This document shows, piece by piece, positions 25,820-32,942 of a stretch of DNA of 64,000 nucleotides. The notes beneath the pieces are model-generated. The model ran no database searches. It was not told where the DNA came from and saw nothing but the letters and a program-made list of their open reading frames with translations. Numbering within the stretch: the first letter of the stretch is position 1; the number at the start of each line of letters is the position of its first letter. Origin of the DNA: an uncultured Alphaproteobacteria bacterium (GTDB lineage Bacteria > Pseudomonadota > Alphaproteobacteria > RF32 > CAG-239); contig CAJGCO010000005.1 in the NCBI GenBank assembly GCA_904501925.1, positions 18,627-82,626 on the forward strand, written 5' to 3'. The translations under genes and the position numbers were made by a program.

Positions 25820-26174
25820 ATTAAGGGTTAAACTTTTGAAATTACTGAATAAACATTGTTTTTTTAACGCTTTTTTTGCTATGTTTTTTTTGATGTCGTC
25901 TACACGTCAATCTTGACCATAAAAAGCCCTATTCTTCAATATTCAAGCGACTTTCAAAAGAGTTGATGTTTATACATAACAGTCTTTAAAAAAACACTAA
26001 TATATAAAAACATCTGTCTTAAATTCTCTATCGTCAACCATACTTAACTGACTGTTTATAATAAACTTGCAAAAAAGTCAATAAACAGAATGGGAAAAGG
26101 AGTTAACAAACTAAAAGTACATTAATAATCTTTTTGTTATTAAACCTTATCCCTCTTCATAAAGGTTATCTAGT
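25820..26174. other. Non-coding stretch inside the cassette
   Basis: No credible coding frame. A/T-rich, with several T-runs. A weak hairpin (AATAA/TTATT arms) near 26120-26140 may end the - strand transcript of the membrane protein gene. Nothing else is recognised. Confidence 0.5.
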
Positions 26175-26672
26175 TTACTCGTCCTTATGAGGATAAGAGG
26201 TATGTAATAATTTTCTTGATAAAATAAAAATCAAAAATAAAGGTAAAAAGAAAATGCTTACTCCAACAAAAGCCATTAAGCACATAGTGAAATCAATGTT
26301 GCCATAGTTGTATTTGGTTATCAATAATAGATAAACGTAATTTATTGATAACCAGCCAAATCCTTCGCATATCCGAAACAAATAAGAAGGGTTAAATCCA
26401 ACAATTTTTCGCCGTATAATATCAAATATTACATAAATAACAGAACTCAAAATATAATATCCAAAATAAAATTCTAAAGAATAAACACAAGGTGCTCTGT
26501 CCCATACCCATTGATATATTTTTCCATAGTGATAATCATTAGGTACACACATTGCACCTTGTGTGTTATCCCCTAAACAACCACGGTATATTAAAATTGC
26601 TACAATTGTTACAAAGATATACCATATAGCGTATAAAAAAGACTTTTTATTTATTTTACTCAATCTGTTCAT
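26175..26672 (-). CDS. Membrane protein, candidate immunity protein
   Basis: A 165-residue protein with four hydrophobic segments (about 12-28, 65-85, 103-118, 125-150). A loop between segments one and two carries two Cys (CLGDNTQGAMC) and an aromatic YQWVWDRAPC stretch. Family not recognised. It starts 18 bp after the stop of the predicted peptidoglycan-degrading protein. The pair is kept together in the inverted decayed copy at 24973-25683. This paired inheritance supports a toxin-immunity relation; an endolysin-holin relation is an alternative. Confidence 0.65.
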   Translation of the reverse strand: MNRLSKINKKSFLYAIWYIFVTIVAILIYRGCLGDNTQGAMCVPNDYHYGKIYQWVWDRAPCVYSLEFYFGYYILSSVIYVIFDIIRRKIVGFNPSYLFRICEGFGWLSINYVYLLLITKYNYGNIDFTMCLMAFVGVSIFFLPLFLIFILSRKLLHTSYPHKDE

Positions 26673-26690
26673 ATTATCTAATCTTGTTAT

Positions 26691-27320
26691 CTATAAATTC
26701 CAAGGGCGTAAATTATACATTTTTCTACCTCTATATCCAAAAGATGAAATTGTATTTCGTCCTAAACTATTCCATAGAGTTATTATTCTATCAACAGTCG
26801 GATTGTCAAGAGAATTGTATATCTGCTTAACCAAAAGAGTACCTAATTCAATATTTTCATTGGGATTATTTGTGTCATAATATTTTCCATTGAAATTTCC
26901 CCACATATCTCCTCTAATATTCATAGGCATTTGGCTTTTAGATACTTCCATATAATCAGCTAAAGCATTCAAACCCAAATAATGCCCGCATGCATTTTCT
27001 AAAAATACAATAGTTTTAATAAGATTTGTATCGACATTATGGAGTGATGAATAGTATTCTATAGGTTGATTATATTTTTTTACAGCATAATTTCCAATTG
27101 GTGTAAAACACCACCATTTCATACTATCGTCTTCATTAGGATTATCATCTAAATGTAAATATAAAGGTTGTCCACTCAAAATTGCCTCCATTCTTTGAGT
27201 CGCATTTAAGTTGTTATCATAATTTTTATGTTGTTTTTTATAGAACTTATTTAATTTATTTAAAACTCTATCTTGAATTTCTGTTAATTCATCATTTTGA
27301 AGTAAAAAATTGTATACCAT
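26691..27320 (-). CDS. Lysozyme/lytic-transglycosylase-like protein, candidate cell-wall toxin
   Basis: A 209-residue protein with no signal peptide. The C-terminal two thirds resemble a goose-lysozyme/SLT fold: IKTIVFLENACGHY with the likely catalytic Glu, then MPMNIRGDMWGNF (as in the P-M-Q/N-I motif), NIELGTLLVKQIY and a terminal SSFGYRGRKMY. The N-terminal 80 residues are hydrophilic, with SMKWWCFTPIGN before the fold. SD AAAGGA precedes the ATG. It is transcribed from a leader nearly identical in plan to that of the DUF2778 gene at 22258, followed 18 bp later by a membrane protein gene. The assignment rests on motif resemblance and needs a structure match. Confidence 0.6.
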   Translation of the reverse strand: MVYNFLLQNDELTEIQDRVLNKLNKFYKKQHKNYDNNLNATQRMEAILSGQPLYLHLDDNPNEDDSMKWWCFTPIGNYAVKKYNQPIEYYSSLHNVDTNLIKTIVFLENACGHYLGLNALADYMEVSKSQMPMNIRGDMWGNFNGKYYDTNNPNENIELGTLLVKQIYNSLDNPTVDRIITLWNSLGRNTISSFGYRGRKMYNLRPWNL

Positions 27321-27337
27321 TTATATATCCTTTCATA

Positions 27338-27417
27338 TAAAAAAAAGAGTTACAACCATTTAGTCATAACTCTTTGGTTAAATTTAAAACAAAAAAACTC
27401 TTCTTTTGATAGAAGAG
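27338..27417 (-). terminator. Tandem intrinsic-terminator-like hairpins in toxin leader 2
   Basis: On the - strand: CTCTTCT/AGAAGAG stem (27417-27398) followed by T7, then an AGAGTTA/TAACTCT stem (27373-27346) followed by a T-run. Both precede the ribosome site of the gene starting at 27320. They match the pair at 23166-23241 in position but differ in loops. Confidence 0.65.
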
Positions 27418-27462
27418 CTTTATTGCATAGAATTTTAAGCATAAAAATCCATGCTAATACAA

Positions 27463-27491
27463 TTCATACCAACTGCTGACACACTTGTCAA
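27463..27491 (-). promoter_or_regulatory. Predicted promoter of toxin leader 2
   Basis: On the - strand TTGACA (27491-27486), 17-bp spacer, TATGAA (27468-27463). Conserved with 23285-23313 although the spacer sequences differ. Confidence 0.65.
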
Positions 27492-27523
27492 TAGGTTGAG
27501 AGAATTTTAATTAAATATTTTTA

Positions 27524-27616
27524 TTATATGAATTGTTTATATTTCTGTCTTAGTTCTTTTAGTTTGTCCCAATCAAATGTGGTAGAGAATATTAGGGTGT
27601 AAAGAGCAACCGTCAT
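27524..27616 (-). other. Short coding-like remnant upstream of toxin leader 2
   Basis: A 30-codon frame ending in TTFDWDKLKELRQKYKQFI with normal-looking coding composition, but no ribosome site and a stop shortly upstream. It may be the C-terminal end of a gene lost by recombination. Overlapping + strand sequence to 27708 also looks coding-like (KNPVGNDSWGRIKKIKN). Confidence 0.3.
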
Positions 27617-27708
27617 TAAAAATCGTGTTTGGTTTCAAAAAATTAAAAATCCCGTCGGCAACGATTCTTGGGGTAGGATAAAAAAGATTAAAAATGCATT
27701 TGGGTAAA

Positions 27709-27965
27709 TGTCTTAAATGTCTTGTAAATCCGTTTGGGGAAAATCGTAAAAAATCTTATAAAAGTGAATAAAGCAAAATGTGTTCTACGTCTTAAGTGAT
27801 GTGTAGGTGTGACGTGTAGGTTAAAATGGGCTTAAAAAAAGGCATAAAAAAAGCCCTTAATTTAAAGGCTGGGGAGAGAAATGGAGAGTGCTCCGGGAAT
27901 GACCTCTCTTCGTTCGGTCGCACTGGCGCTCATTGGCAAAGCCAACCGCGATACTTCCGTCTCGC
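27709..27965. other. Non-coding stretch with leader homology, hairpin and GC-rich patch
   Basis: About 27730-27790 matches 23357-23404 upstream of toxin leader 1. AAGCCCTT...AAAGGCT near 27851-27870, with a T-run on the - strand, may terminate the tRNA-Gly transcript. A 16-bp match to the tRNA-flanking repeat starts at 27871. From about 27895 the sequence is strikingly richer in G+C than its surroundings. The 64-codon + frame here is not credible. Confidence 0.5.
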
Positions 27966-28087
27966 TTTCGCTTGTAGTCGAACCCGCTGTTGCGTGTTCG
28001 CTTCCCTTGATTATGTTTGAAAAAAAGTGATGATGTATTTCAATATACTTTGATGGGAGGGGAGAGAAATGGAGCAGGCGACGGGAA
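27966..28087. repeat. Right direct repeat of the tRNA-Gly-linked cassette
   Basis: Partner of 25696-25819. The last 29 bp (28059-28087) are identical in both and overlap the 3' 18 nucleotides of tRNA-Gly. Confidence 0.8.
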
Positions 28088-28143
28088 TCGAACCCGCATG
28101 AAAAGCTTGGGAAGCTCTCATTCTACCATTGAATTACGCCTGC
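28070..28143 (-). tRNA. glyU: tRNA-Gly (anticodon CCC)
   Basis: A 74-base cloverleaf including an encoded CCA. The acceptor stem is GCAGGCG/CGCCTGC, the D-loop has AATGGTAG, the anticodon stem AGAGC/GCTTT holds the loop TTCCCAA, and the T-loop is TTCGATT. The loop gives anticodon CCC. Overall it resembles E. coli glyU. Its 3' end is duplicated at 25791-25819, so it looks like an integration target. Confidence 0.95.
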
Positions 28144-28255
28144 ACCATTTATATGTCATTATGAAGACGGTTGTTCTTATAATGAGATTGATTTGAATAT
28201 GCAAGAGTTTAAAAATCATTGTGGATATTTTGTTGAATAAATGTGAAAAAAAGTG

Positions 28256-28284
28256 TTGACTCTTAAATGTATGTGATATATAAG
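28256..28284 (+). promoter_or_regulatory. Predicted promoter of the rplJL operon
   Basis: TTGACT at 28256-28261, then TATAAG at 28279-28284 (17-bp spacer) or TATATA two bases earlier. About 300 bp of leader follow before rplJ. Confidence 0.6.
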
Positions 28285-28289
28285 CGTGC

Positions 28290-28592
28290 TAACTTGAGTG
28301 AAAAACGTGTGTTTTTTGCTCATACTGTCCAAGACCGTAGGTGGTTTTTTTTATAGGTGTTATCTTATTTTATTTGTTGTAAGTTAATCGCTTGGCCTTA
28401 ATTTCCTACGCAGACGGAGTAAACAAGATTTATAATCAATTTTTTCTCCTCCGGACAGATTTGGTGCTACTTTAACTAGCGTGGTATAAACGTTTGTTTG
28501 TATTGAGCTATTGGGTAGTTAATTGTAACGATTTTATGGTTCGTATTATTAAAAATATTGATGCTATAAAATTAAATATTGGAGACAAGTAA
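28290..28592 (+). promoter_or_regulatory. Ribosomal protein L10 leader
   Basis: A 300-base untranslated leader before rplJ. The section at about 28380-28500, with CCTACGCAGACGG and TCTCCTCCGGACAG, resembles the conserved L10(L12)4-binding leader of proteobacterial rplJ operons, where the L10-L12 complex represses its own translation. A separate GC-containing hairpin near 28290-28355 lies further upstream. Confidence 0.6.
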
Positions 28593-29075
28593 GTGAAACG
28601 CGAAGAAAAAACTGAACTCCTCAACGAAATGAACGAACTTATTTCTGGTTCTGAATCTGTTGTTATTTCTCACTACAGAGGCTTAACAGTGGCAGAAATG
28701 GATGAGTTAAGAAATAAAGCTCGTGAAATTGGTTGTGAGTTAAGAGTTACAAAAAACCGTATTACTCGTCTTGCTCTTAAAGGTACCAAATTTGAAGGTT
28801 TAGATGAATTCTTCAAAGGTCCAACAATTATGGCTTATGCTGCAGATCCAATTTCTGCTTGTAAATTGTCTGTTGAATTCGCTAAAGCAAATGAAAAATT
28901 TGTTGTTGTTGGTGGTGCATTAAGCACTGGTGTATTGTCTATGTCTGAACTAGAAAGATTAGCTACTATTCCATCTATGGATGAATTACGTGCTAGATTT
29001 ATCGGTCTTTTACAGGCTCCTGGTTCTGCACTTGCAAGAGTTACCAAAGCTTATAGCGAAAAAGAAGCTGCTTAA
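28593..29075 (+). CDS. rplJ: 50S ribosomal protein L10
   Basis: Stalk base protein that anchors L7/L12 dimers on the 23S rRNA. The 160-residue protein has VVISHYRGLTVAEMDELR and RVTKNRITRLAL, typical of L10. The C-terminal helix that binds L12 is present. GTG start at 28593 with GGAG eight bases upstream. Preceded by the L10 leader and followed 126 bp later by rplL. Confidence 0.97.
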   Translation: MKREEKTELLNEMNELISGSESVVISHYRGLTVAEMDELRNKAREIGCELRVTKNRITRLALKGTKFEGLDEFFKGPTIMAYAADPISACKLSVEFAKANEKFVVVGGALSTGVLSMSELERLATIPSMDELRARFIGLLQAPGSALARVTKAYSEKEAA

Positions 29076-29201
29076 TTTTAGTGGATTTTTTTGCTTAGAA
29101 AAGAGCAATTTGATAGTTCTGGTTTGATTGATGGTTAAGTATCAGAAATCTAATCAGGCGGTAAAAATAATTAAAGTTTAAAATTTTATTGGAGAAAAAA
29201 A

Positions 29202-29570
29202 ATGGCCGATTTAGCCAAATTAGTTGAAGAATTATCAGCATTAACAGTTATGGAAGCTGCTGATTTATCTAAAATGTTAGAAGAAAAATGGGGTGTGTCT
29301 GCTGCTGTTGCTGTTGCTGCTCCTGCTGCTGGTGGTGCTGCTGCAGCTGCTGAAGAAAAAACAGAATTCGATGTAATTCTTGCTGAAGCTGGCGCTAACA
29401 AAATTAACGTTATTAAAGAAATCCGTGGTATCACAGGTTTAGGCTTGAAAGAAGCTAAAGACTTAGTTGATGGCGCTCCTAAAACTGTTAAAGAAGGCGC
29501 TCCAAAGGCTGAAGCTGAAGAAATTAAAGCTAAACTTGAAGCTGCTGGTGCTAAAGTTGAATTGAAGTAA
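29202..29570 (+). CDS. rplL: 50S ribosomal protein L7/L12
   Basis: Multimeric stalk protein that recruits translation GTPases. The 122-residue protein has an N-terminal dimerisation domain, an Ala-rich hinge (about 36-50) and a C-terminal domain with KINVIKEIRGITGLGLKEAK. A strong terminator follows at once. rpoB and rpoC, usually next in the operon, are absent here. Confidence 0.98.
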   Translation: MADLAKLVEELSALTVMEAADLSKMLEEKWGVSAAVAVAAPAAGGAAAAAEEKTEFDVILAEAGANKINVIKEIRGITGLGLKEAKDLVDGAPKTVKEGAPKAEAEEIKAKLEAAGAKVELK

Positions 29571-29586
29571 TTTTACTTTGATTATG

Positions 29587-29620
29587 AAAAAAAAGGAGGT
29601 TTTTTAACCTCCTTTTTTTA
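29587..29620 (+). terminator. Intrinsic terminator after rplL
   Basis: Stem AAGGAGGTT / AACCTCCTT with a T-rich loop and a seven-base T-run, 20 bp after the rplL stop. It overlaps the 3' end of the - strand ORF at 29604. Confidence 0.9.
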
Positions 29621-29924
29621 TTTGCCATCTGTTTGGGAGTTTTGTTAGGCCTTTAATAATGATTAAAGTTAAAAGTGTGAGTATCATAATAGTATAAATT
29701 GTTGCAGTGATTATGAAATTATAATATAAACTCAATTTTATTATTAACAAAAATAAGTAAATTATTATAGGGCTTCTTTTTAGAGGCATACCTATAAGTA
29801 AAAAAATGATAGCTAAGTGTAAAAGTATACCAATAACTTCAGCTTTGGTAAAATATGATGTAATAAATGTGGCAAAGCTTAAAGTGTAAAAAATATACTT
29901 AGTAAGATATAATTGTTTCTTCAT
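29604..29924 (-). CDS. Small hydrophobic membrane protein, hypothetical
   Basis: A 106-residue frame with three to four hydrophobic segments and a basic C-terminus (LPNRWQIKKGG). Not recognised. The last codons lie inside the rplL terminator hairpin and no ribosome site is evident, which lowers confidence. Length, membrane profile and the absence of a competing frame favour a real gene. Confidence 0.45.
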   Translation of the reverse strand: MKKQLYLTKYIFYTLSFATFITSYFTKAEVIGILLHLAIIFLLIGMPLKRSPIIIYLFLLIIKLSLYYNFIITATIYTIMILTLLTLIIIKGLTKLPNRWQIKKGG

Positions 29925-30041
29925 AATATGTAAAATAATAAAAGTTTGAGCTGATAATAATTAAAGAATATTAATAATCAATATAAAAAAATGGGTGGTA
30001 AACAAAAAGGGGATATTACAAAATCTCTTATTTTAATTTAA

Positions 30042-30070
30042 TTGACATAATATGGAAAATATTATAGTAT
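30042..30070 (+). promoter_or_regulatory. Predicted promoter of the ankyrin gene
   Basis: TTGACA at 30042-30047 and TAGTAT at 30065-30070 with a 17-bp spacer, about 30 bp before the start codon. Confidence 0.65.
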
Positions 30071-30100
30071 TATTGTATAATTTAATGATGGAGGCATGAG

Positions 30101-30808
30101 ATGTTTCAAGAGGATTTGTATAGTAAATTTGCTAATGCTGCTAGAGATGGGCGTATTAGTGTGTTAAGAGAAATGCTTGATAAAAATGAAGTAGACATTG
30201 ATGATACTAATGAGGCGGGAATGACAGGGCTTATGGTTGCTTGTTGTTGTTATCGTGGTGATGTGATCCGTTTTTTAATTGAAAATGGTGCAAATGATGA
30301 ATTGAAAAATGTTCATGGAATGACTGCTATGGATATTATTACAAAGTCTAATCATCCAGAGTTAGGCTTGGAGAAGATTTTTGATGATGCAAAGCGTAAT
30401 AGATTAGCGGCAGCTGCTGAAGCAGGTGATCTTAGAGCAGTAGAAAGAATTATTAAATTAGGCGACGATGTTAATGGGAATGATATTGTAAAAGAATGTC
30501 CGTTGAAGTATGCTAGTGCTGGTGGGCATGTTGATGTTATGAAGTACTTAGTTGAACATGGTGCTGATATTGATAAAGCAAATGAGTATGGTATGACACC
30601 TTTAATGGGAGCTGTATGTAGGTTTAATGCAAAAAGTGTTAGATGTCTTATTGAACTTGGTGCAGATGAAAAGCTTTTGAATAATGAAGGTAGAAGTGCT
30701 GAGACAATGGCTAGAGAGGAAATTGTTGTGGTTCTTGAGAATGCTGTTAAAAGACGTGAAAGTCAGAAAGTTATGGCATTAAAACGTGATAAAGGCATAG
30801 ATAGATAA
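30101..30808 (+). CDS. Ankyrin repeat protein
   Basis: A 235-residue soluble protein made of about six ankyrin repeats, for example TNEAGMTGLMVACCCYRGDVI, SAGGHVDVMKYLVEHGAD and NEYGMTPLMGAVCRF. There is no signal peptide. Ankyrin repeats bind partner proteins; in host-associated Alphaproteobacteria some are secreted effectors, but nothing here shows export. SD GGAGG lies before the ATG. It is a single-gene unit with its own promoter and terminator. Confidence 0.88.
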   Translation: MFQEDLYSKFANAARDGRISVLREMLDKNEVDIDDTNEAGMTGLMVACCCYRGDVIRFLIENGANDELKNVHGMTAMDIITKSNHPELGLEKIFDDAKRNRLAAAAEAGDLRAVERIIKLGDDVNGNDIVKECPLKYASAGGHVDVMKYLVEHGADIDKANEYGMTPLMGAVCRFNAKSVRCLIELGADEKLLNNEGRSAETMAREEIVVVLENAVKRRESQKVMALKRDKGIDR

Positions 30809-30828
30809 TAAGTGCATTGTAAAAAAAA

Positions 30829-30860
30829 AACAGGTATCATAATGATACCTGTTTTTTTTT
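30829..30860. terminator. Bidirectional intrinsic terminator
   Basis: Stem ACAGGTATCAT / ATGATACCTGT with A and T runs on either side. It ends the ankyrin gene and the convergent gene at 30866. Confidence 0.9.
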
Positions 30861-30865
30861 GTGGA

Positions 30866-31987
30866 TTAACAAGCGGGTGGTATATTTGCTGTCCATACAT
30901 CGATTTGTTCTGAGGTGCCTACTTTTAATAGGCGCTCTGAAGCAATGTCTGCAAGAGGATAGTGAGCAACCAGATAGTCTACTTCGTGAACTACTCCGCG
31001 GTTAATGAGTTCAACTTGCGCCAAATCACATAGAGAATGTTTTTGCATGTAAAGCATAATTTCTCTATGTACGCCATGTTTTATCAAAAGAACTTCATTT
31101 TCACAACTGAGGCAATGGCTTTTGATGTAAGCTTTGATTTCAGTGTGAATATTTCTTCTTAGCAACTCGTTTTCGGCCTGCTGGCAGAGTGTGGTTCTTG
31201 ATAAGAATTTTAGTACCTCATCAGATTGGTTGCGCTTTAGAAGAGTTACTTGGGCTGTTTCAAGCTTGTAGTGTTTTATGTATTCAACAACAAGATTGAA
31301 TGGACCAGTCTCAATGAACAGTTCTTCGGCCTGCTTGTGAAGGCGCTTACTGTTAACCAACTGCTTGATTTTTGCAGGAGAAGAAAATCTTACAATGTAC
31401 ATCTCGTTGAGAATTCTTCGAGTGATTGCATTAGTTTTTATGTCCAGCAATAATTTCGCATTTTCTTTGGAGCCGTACCTCATTACGGCAAATTCATTTT
31501 GCTGAGTTAATTTGCCTCGCAAAATCATGGATTTTACAGCTTCATGCTTGTTGCGACGAATGATGTCATATTGACCAAAGTTGCTAACTTTGCGCTTTGA
31601 TATATGAACCATGATACGTGTTGTATCCTTATCCCAGACCATGTCCTTTTCTGGATACTTCTTTGATTCGTGGGTTCTTAACCAGTGAGTTGTGTTAAGG
31701 TAGTCGCCGTGTTCAAGAAGTAATGCGTCGGGGGTGAAGGTTAGCTTACTGCTTTCCATGAGGGCCGCAATTAGGTGAGGATTTTGAGTTCTGATGAGCT
31801 CAACAGCACCTTTTTCTTTTATGCCGTGCAAGCGCAGGTACATAAGAGATAGTCCGAAGTGGCCTCGATTGATTAAAACTGGTTCAACTGAAGCATCGAG
31901 AGGGTGTTGGGTGATGTAATCCTCGATTGACGAAACAGGAGCAGAGTTGATAAAATCCAACTGTTGTGCCTTTTTTAATTTTTTCAT
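30866..31987 (-). CDS. Helical-repeat protein of unknown function, unlike its neighbours
   Basis: A 373-residue soluble protein built almost wholly of degenerate repeats of about 26 residues. The pattern is roughly AExxLLxRGxHxEIxxYIxxHxL, seen best in the C-terminal half (HTEIKAYIKSHCL, HREIMLYMQKHSL, HEVDYLVAHYPL). It probably forms an alpha-solenoid. There is no signal peptide. Codon use is visibly less A+T-rich than in adjacent genes, and no ribosome site is evident, which suggests transfer. A plausible sigma-70 promoter lies upstream. Similar-looking repeat proteins occur in gut Bacteroidota (recollection, not verified). Confidence 0.7.
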   Translation of the reverse strand: MKKLKKAQQLDFINSAPVSSIEDYITQHPLDASVEPVLINRGHFGLSLMYLRLHGIKEKGAVELIRTQNPHLIAALMESSKLTFTPDALLLEHGDYLNTTHWLRTHESKKYPEKDMVWDKDTTRIMVHISKRKVSNFGQYDIIRRNKHEAVKSMILRGKLTQQNEFAVMRYGSKENAKLLLDIKTNAITRRILNEMYIVRFSSPAKIKQLVNSKRLHKQAEELFIETGPFNLVVEYIKHYKLETAQVTLLKRNQSDEVLKFLSRTTLCQQAENELLRRNIHTEIKAYIKSHCLSCENEVLLIKHGVHREIMLYMQKHSLCDLAQVELINRGVVHEVDYLVAHYPLADIASERLLKVGTSEQIDVWTANIPPAC

Positions 31988-32029
31988 AATAGTATTGTAT
32001 TTACATAATGTTTATTTATTTCCATGGTT

Positions 32030-32057
32030 ATTCTATACAAAATAGTTTTTTTGTCAA
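32030..32057 (-). promoter_or_regulatory. Predicted promoter of the helical-repeat gene
   Basis: On the - strand TTGACA (32057-32052), 16-bp spacer, TAGAAT (32035-32030), about 40 bp before the start at 31987. Confidence 0.6.
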
Positions 32058-32162
32058 CGACAAAAGCATATATAAATGTATAAAATGTTATTTTGTGCTT
32101 GATAAATATGTTGAATATTGGTATTTATATGAAGGTAAAGGTACAAGGGGTTTGTATTAAAA

Positions 32163-32933
32163 GTGAAAATAGGGATTAATTTTAAAAATTATATGAAAAA
32201 TTTGATGAAGGGAATTGGGAAAAGACCCTTTGTGTTGAATTTGATTGGTGATATTGCATTTGCTTATACTTGGTTGGTAGGAAAAACCAGTAAGATTGAA
32301 GTGCAAGGTATGATTGAATTTGAAGATTTAATTGAACAAAATGATGGTGGTATTTTTGTAACATGGCATGGTAGAGCTTTAATATTACCATTTTTTTGGC
32401 GTCGTAAAAGACAAATGAAAGCTTTGGTTTCACCTCATCAAGATGGAAGAATAATTGCTAGATTATTAAAGAGATTTGGTATTTTAAGTATTGATGGTTC
32501 ATCTGATAGAAATGCAGGTGGAGCAGCTGTTGAAATATTTAGAGAGTTAAAAAAAGGGAGTGTTGTTTCGCTTATCTCTGATGGTCCTAGAGGTCCTTCT
32601 ATGAGATTAAATAAAAGTGTTATATATTTTGCTCAAAAAACTGGAAAACCAATTATGGGGTTTACTTATAGTACTCATAATGCTTGGGTTGTTAGAAAAA
32701 GTTGGGATGATATGATTATTCCAAAGCTTTTTGATAAAGGTTATATTAGACATACTGAGCCTTTATATGTACCTGAATATATTGATGATGAGCAGTTAGA
32801 AGAAATTCGCTTAAAATTTGAGGAAGAACTTAATAGGTTAACTATTGAAATTGATAAAAAATGTGGTTTAGATCCAATTCTTCCCGGTGGAACCAGAAAA
32901 CTTAAAAGACTTATTAAAAATGAGAAAGTTTAG
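32163..32933 (+). CDS. DUF374 lysophospholipid acyltransferase family protein
   Basis: A 256-residue inner-membrane-associated protein. FVTWHGRALILPFF supplies the acyltransferase-type His, and SSDRNAGGAAVEIF and ISDGPRGPS are the DUF374 signatures. It probably transfers an acyl chain to a lipid A or phospholipid precursor. GTG start at 32163 with an AAGGGG stretch upstream; ATG at 32194 is an alternative. It is followed by waaA after 9 bp and lpxK, the standard alphaproteobacterial lipid A arrangement. Confidence 0.85.
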   Translation: MKIGINFKNYMKNLMKGIGKRPFVLNLIGDIAFAYTWLVGKTSKIEVQGMIEFEDLIEQNDGGIFVTWHGRALILPFFWRRKRQMKALVSPHQDGRIIARLLKRFGILSIDGSSDRNAGGAAVEIFRELKKGSVVSLISDGPRGPSMRLNKSVIYFAQKTGKPIMGFTYSTHNAWVVRKSWDDMIIPKLFDKGYIRHTEPLYVPEYIDDEQLEEIRLKFEEELNRLTIEIDKKCGLDPILPGGTRKLKRLIKNEKV

Positions 32934-32942
32934 AGAAGGAAA

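Noticed and set aside
27826..28020. A 64-codon + strand frame over the GC-rich patch
   Set aside because: It overlaps a terminator-like hairpin and tRNA-flanking repeats; composition is that of non-coding repeat sequence and there is no ribosome site.
21170..28150. Whole region as a prophage
   Set aside because: No integrase, capsid, terminase, tail or phage regulator genes. Only toxin-like and membrane genes are seen, so a phage origin is not supported.
32182..32433. - strand frame over the DUF374 gene (and similar shadows over waaA, pepF, mutS and the large lipoprotein)
   Set aside because: Each lies wholly inside a well supported gene on another frame and has no independent ribosome site or family match.
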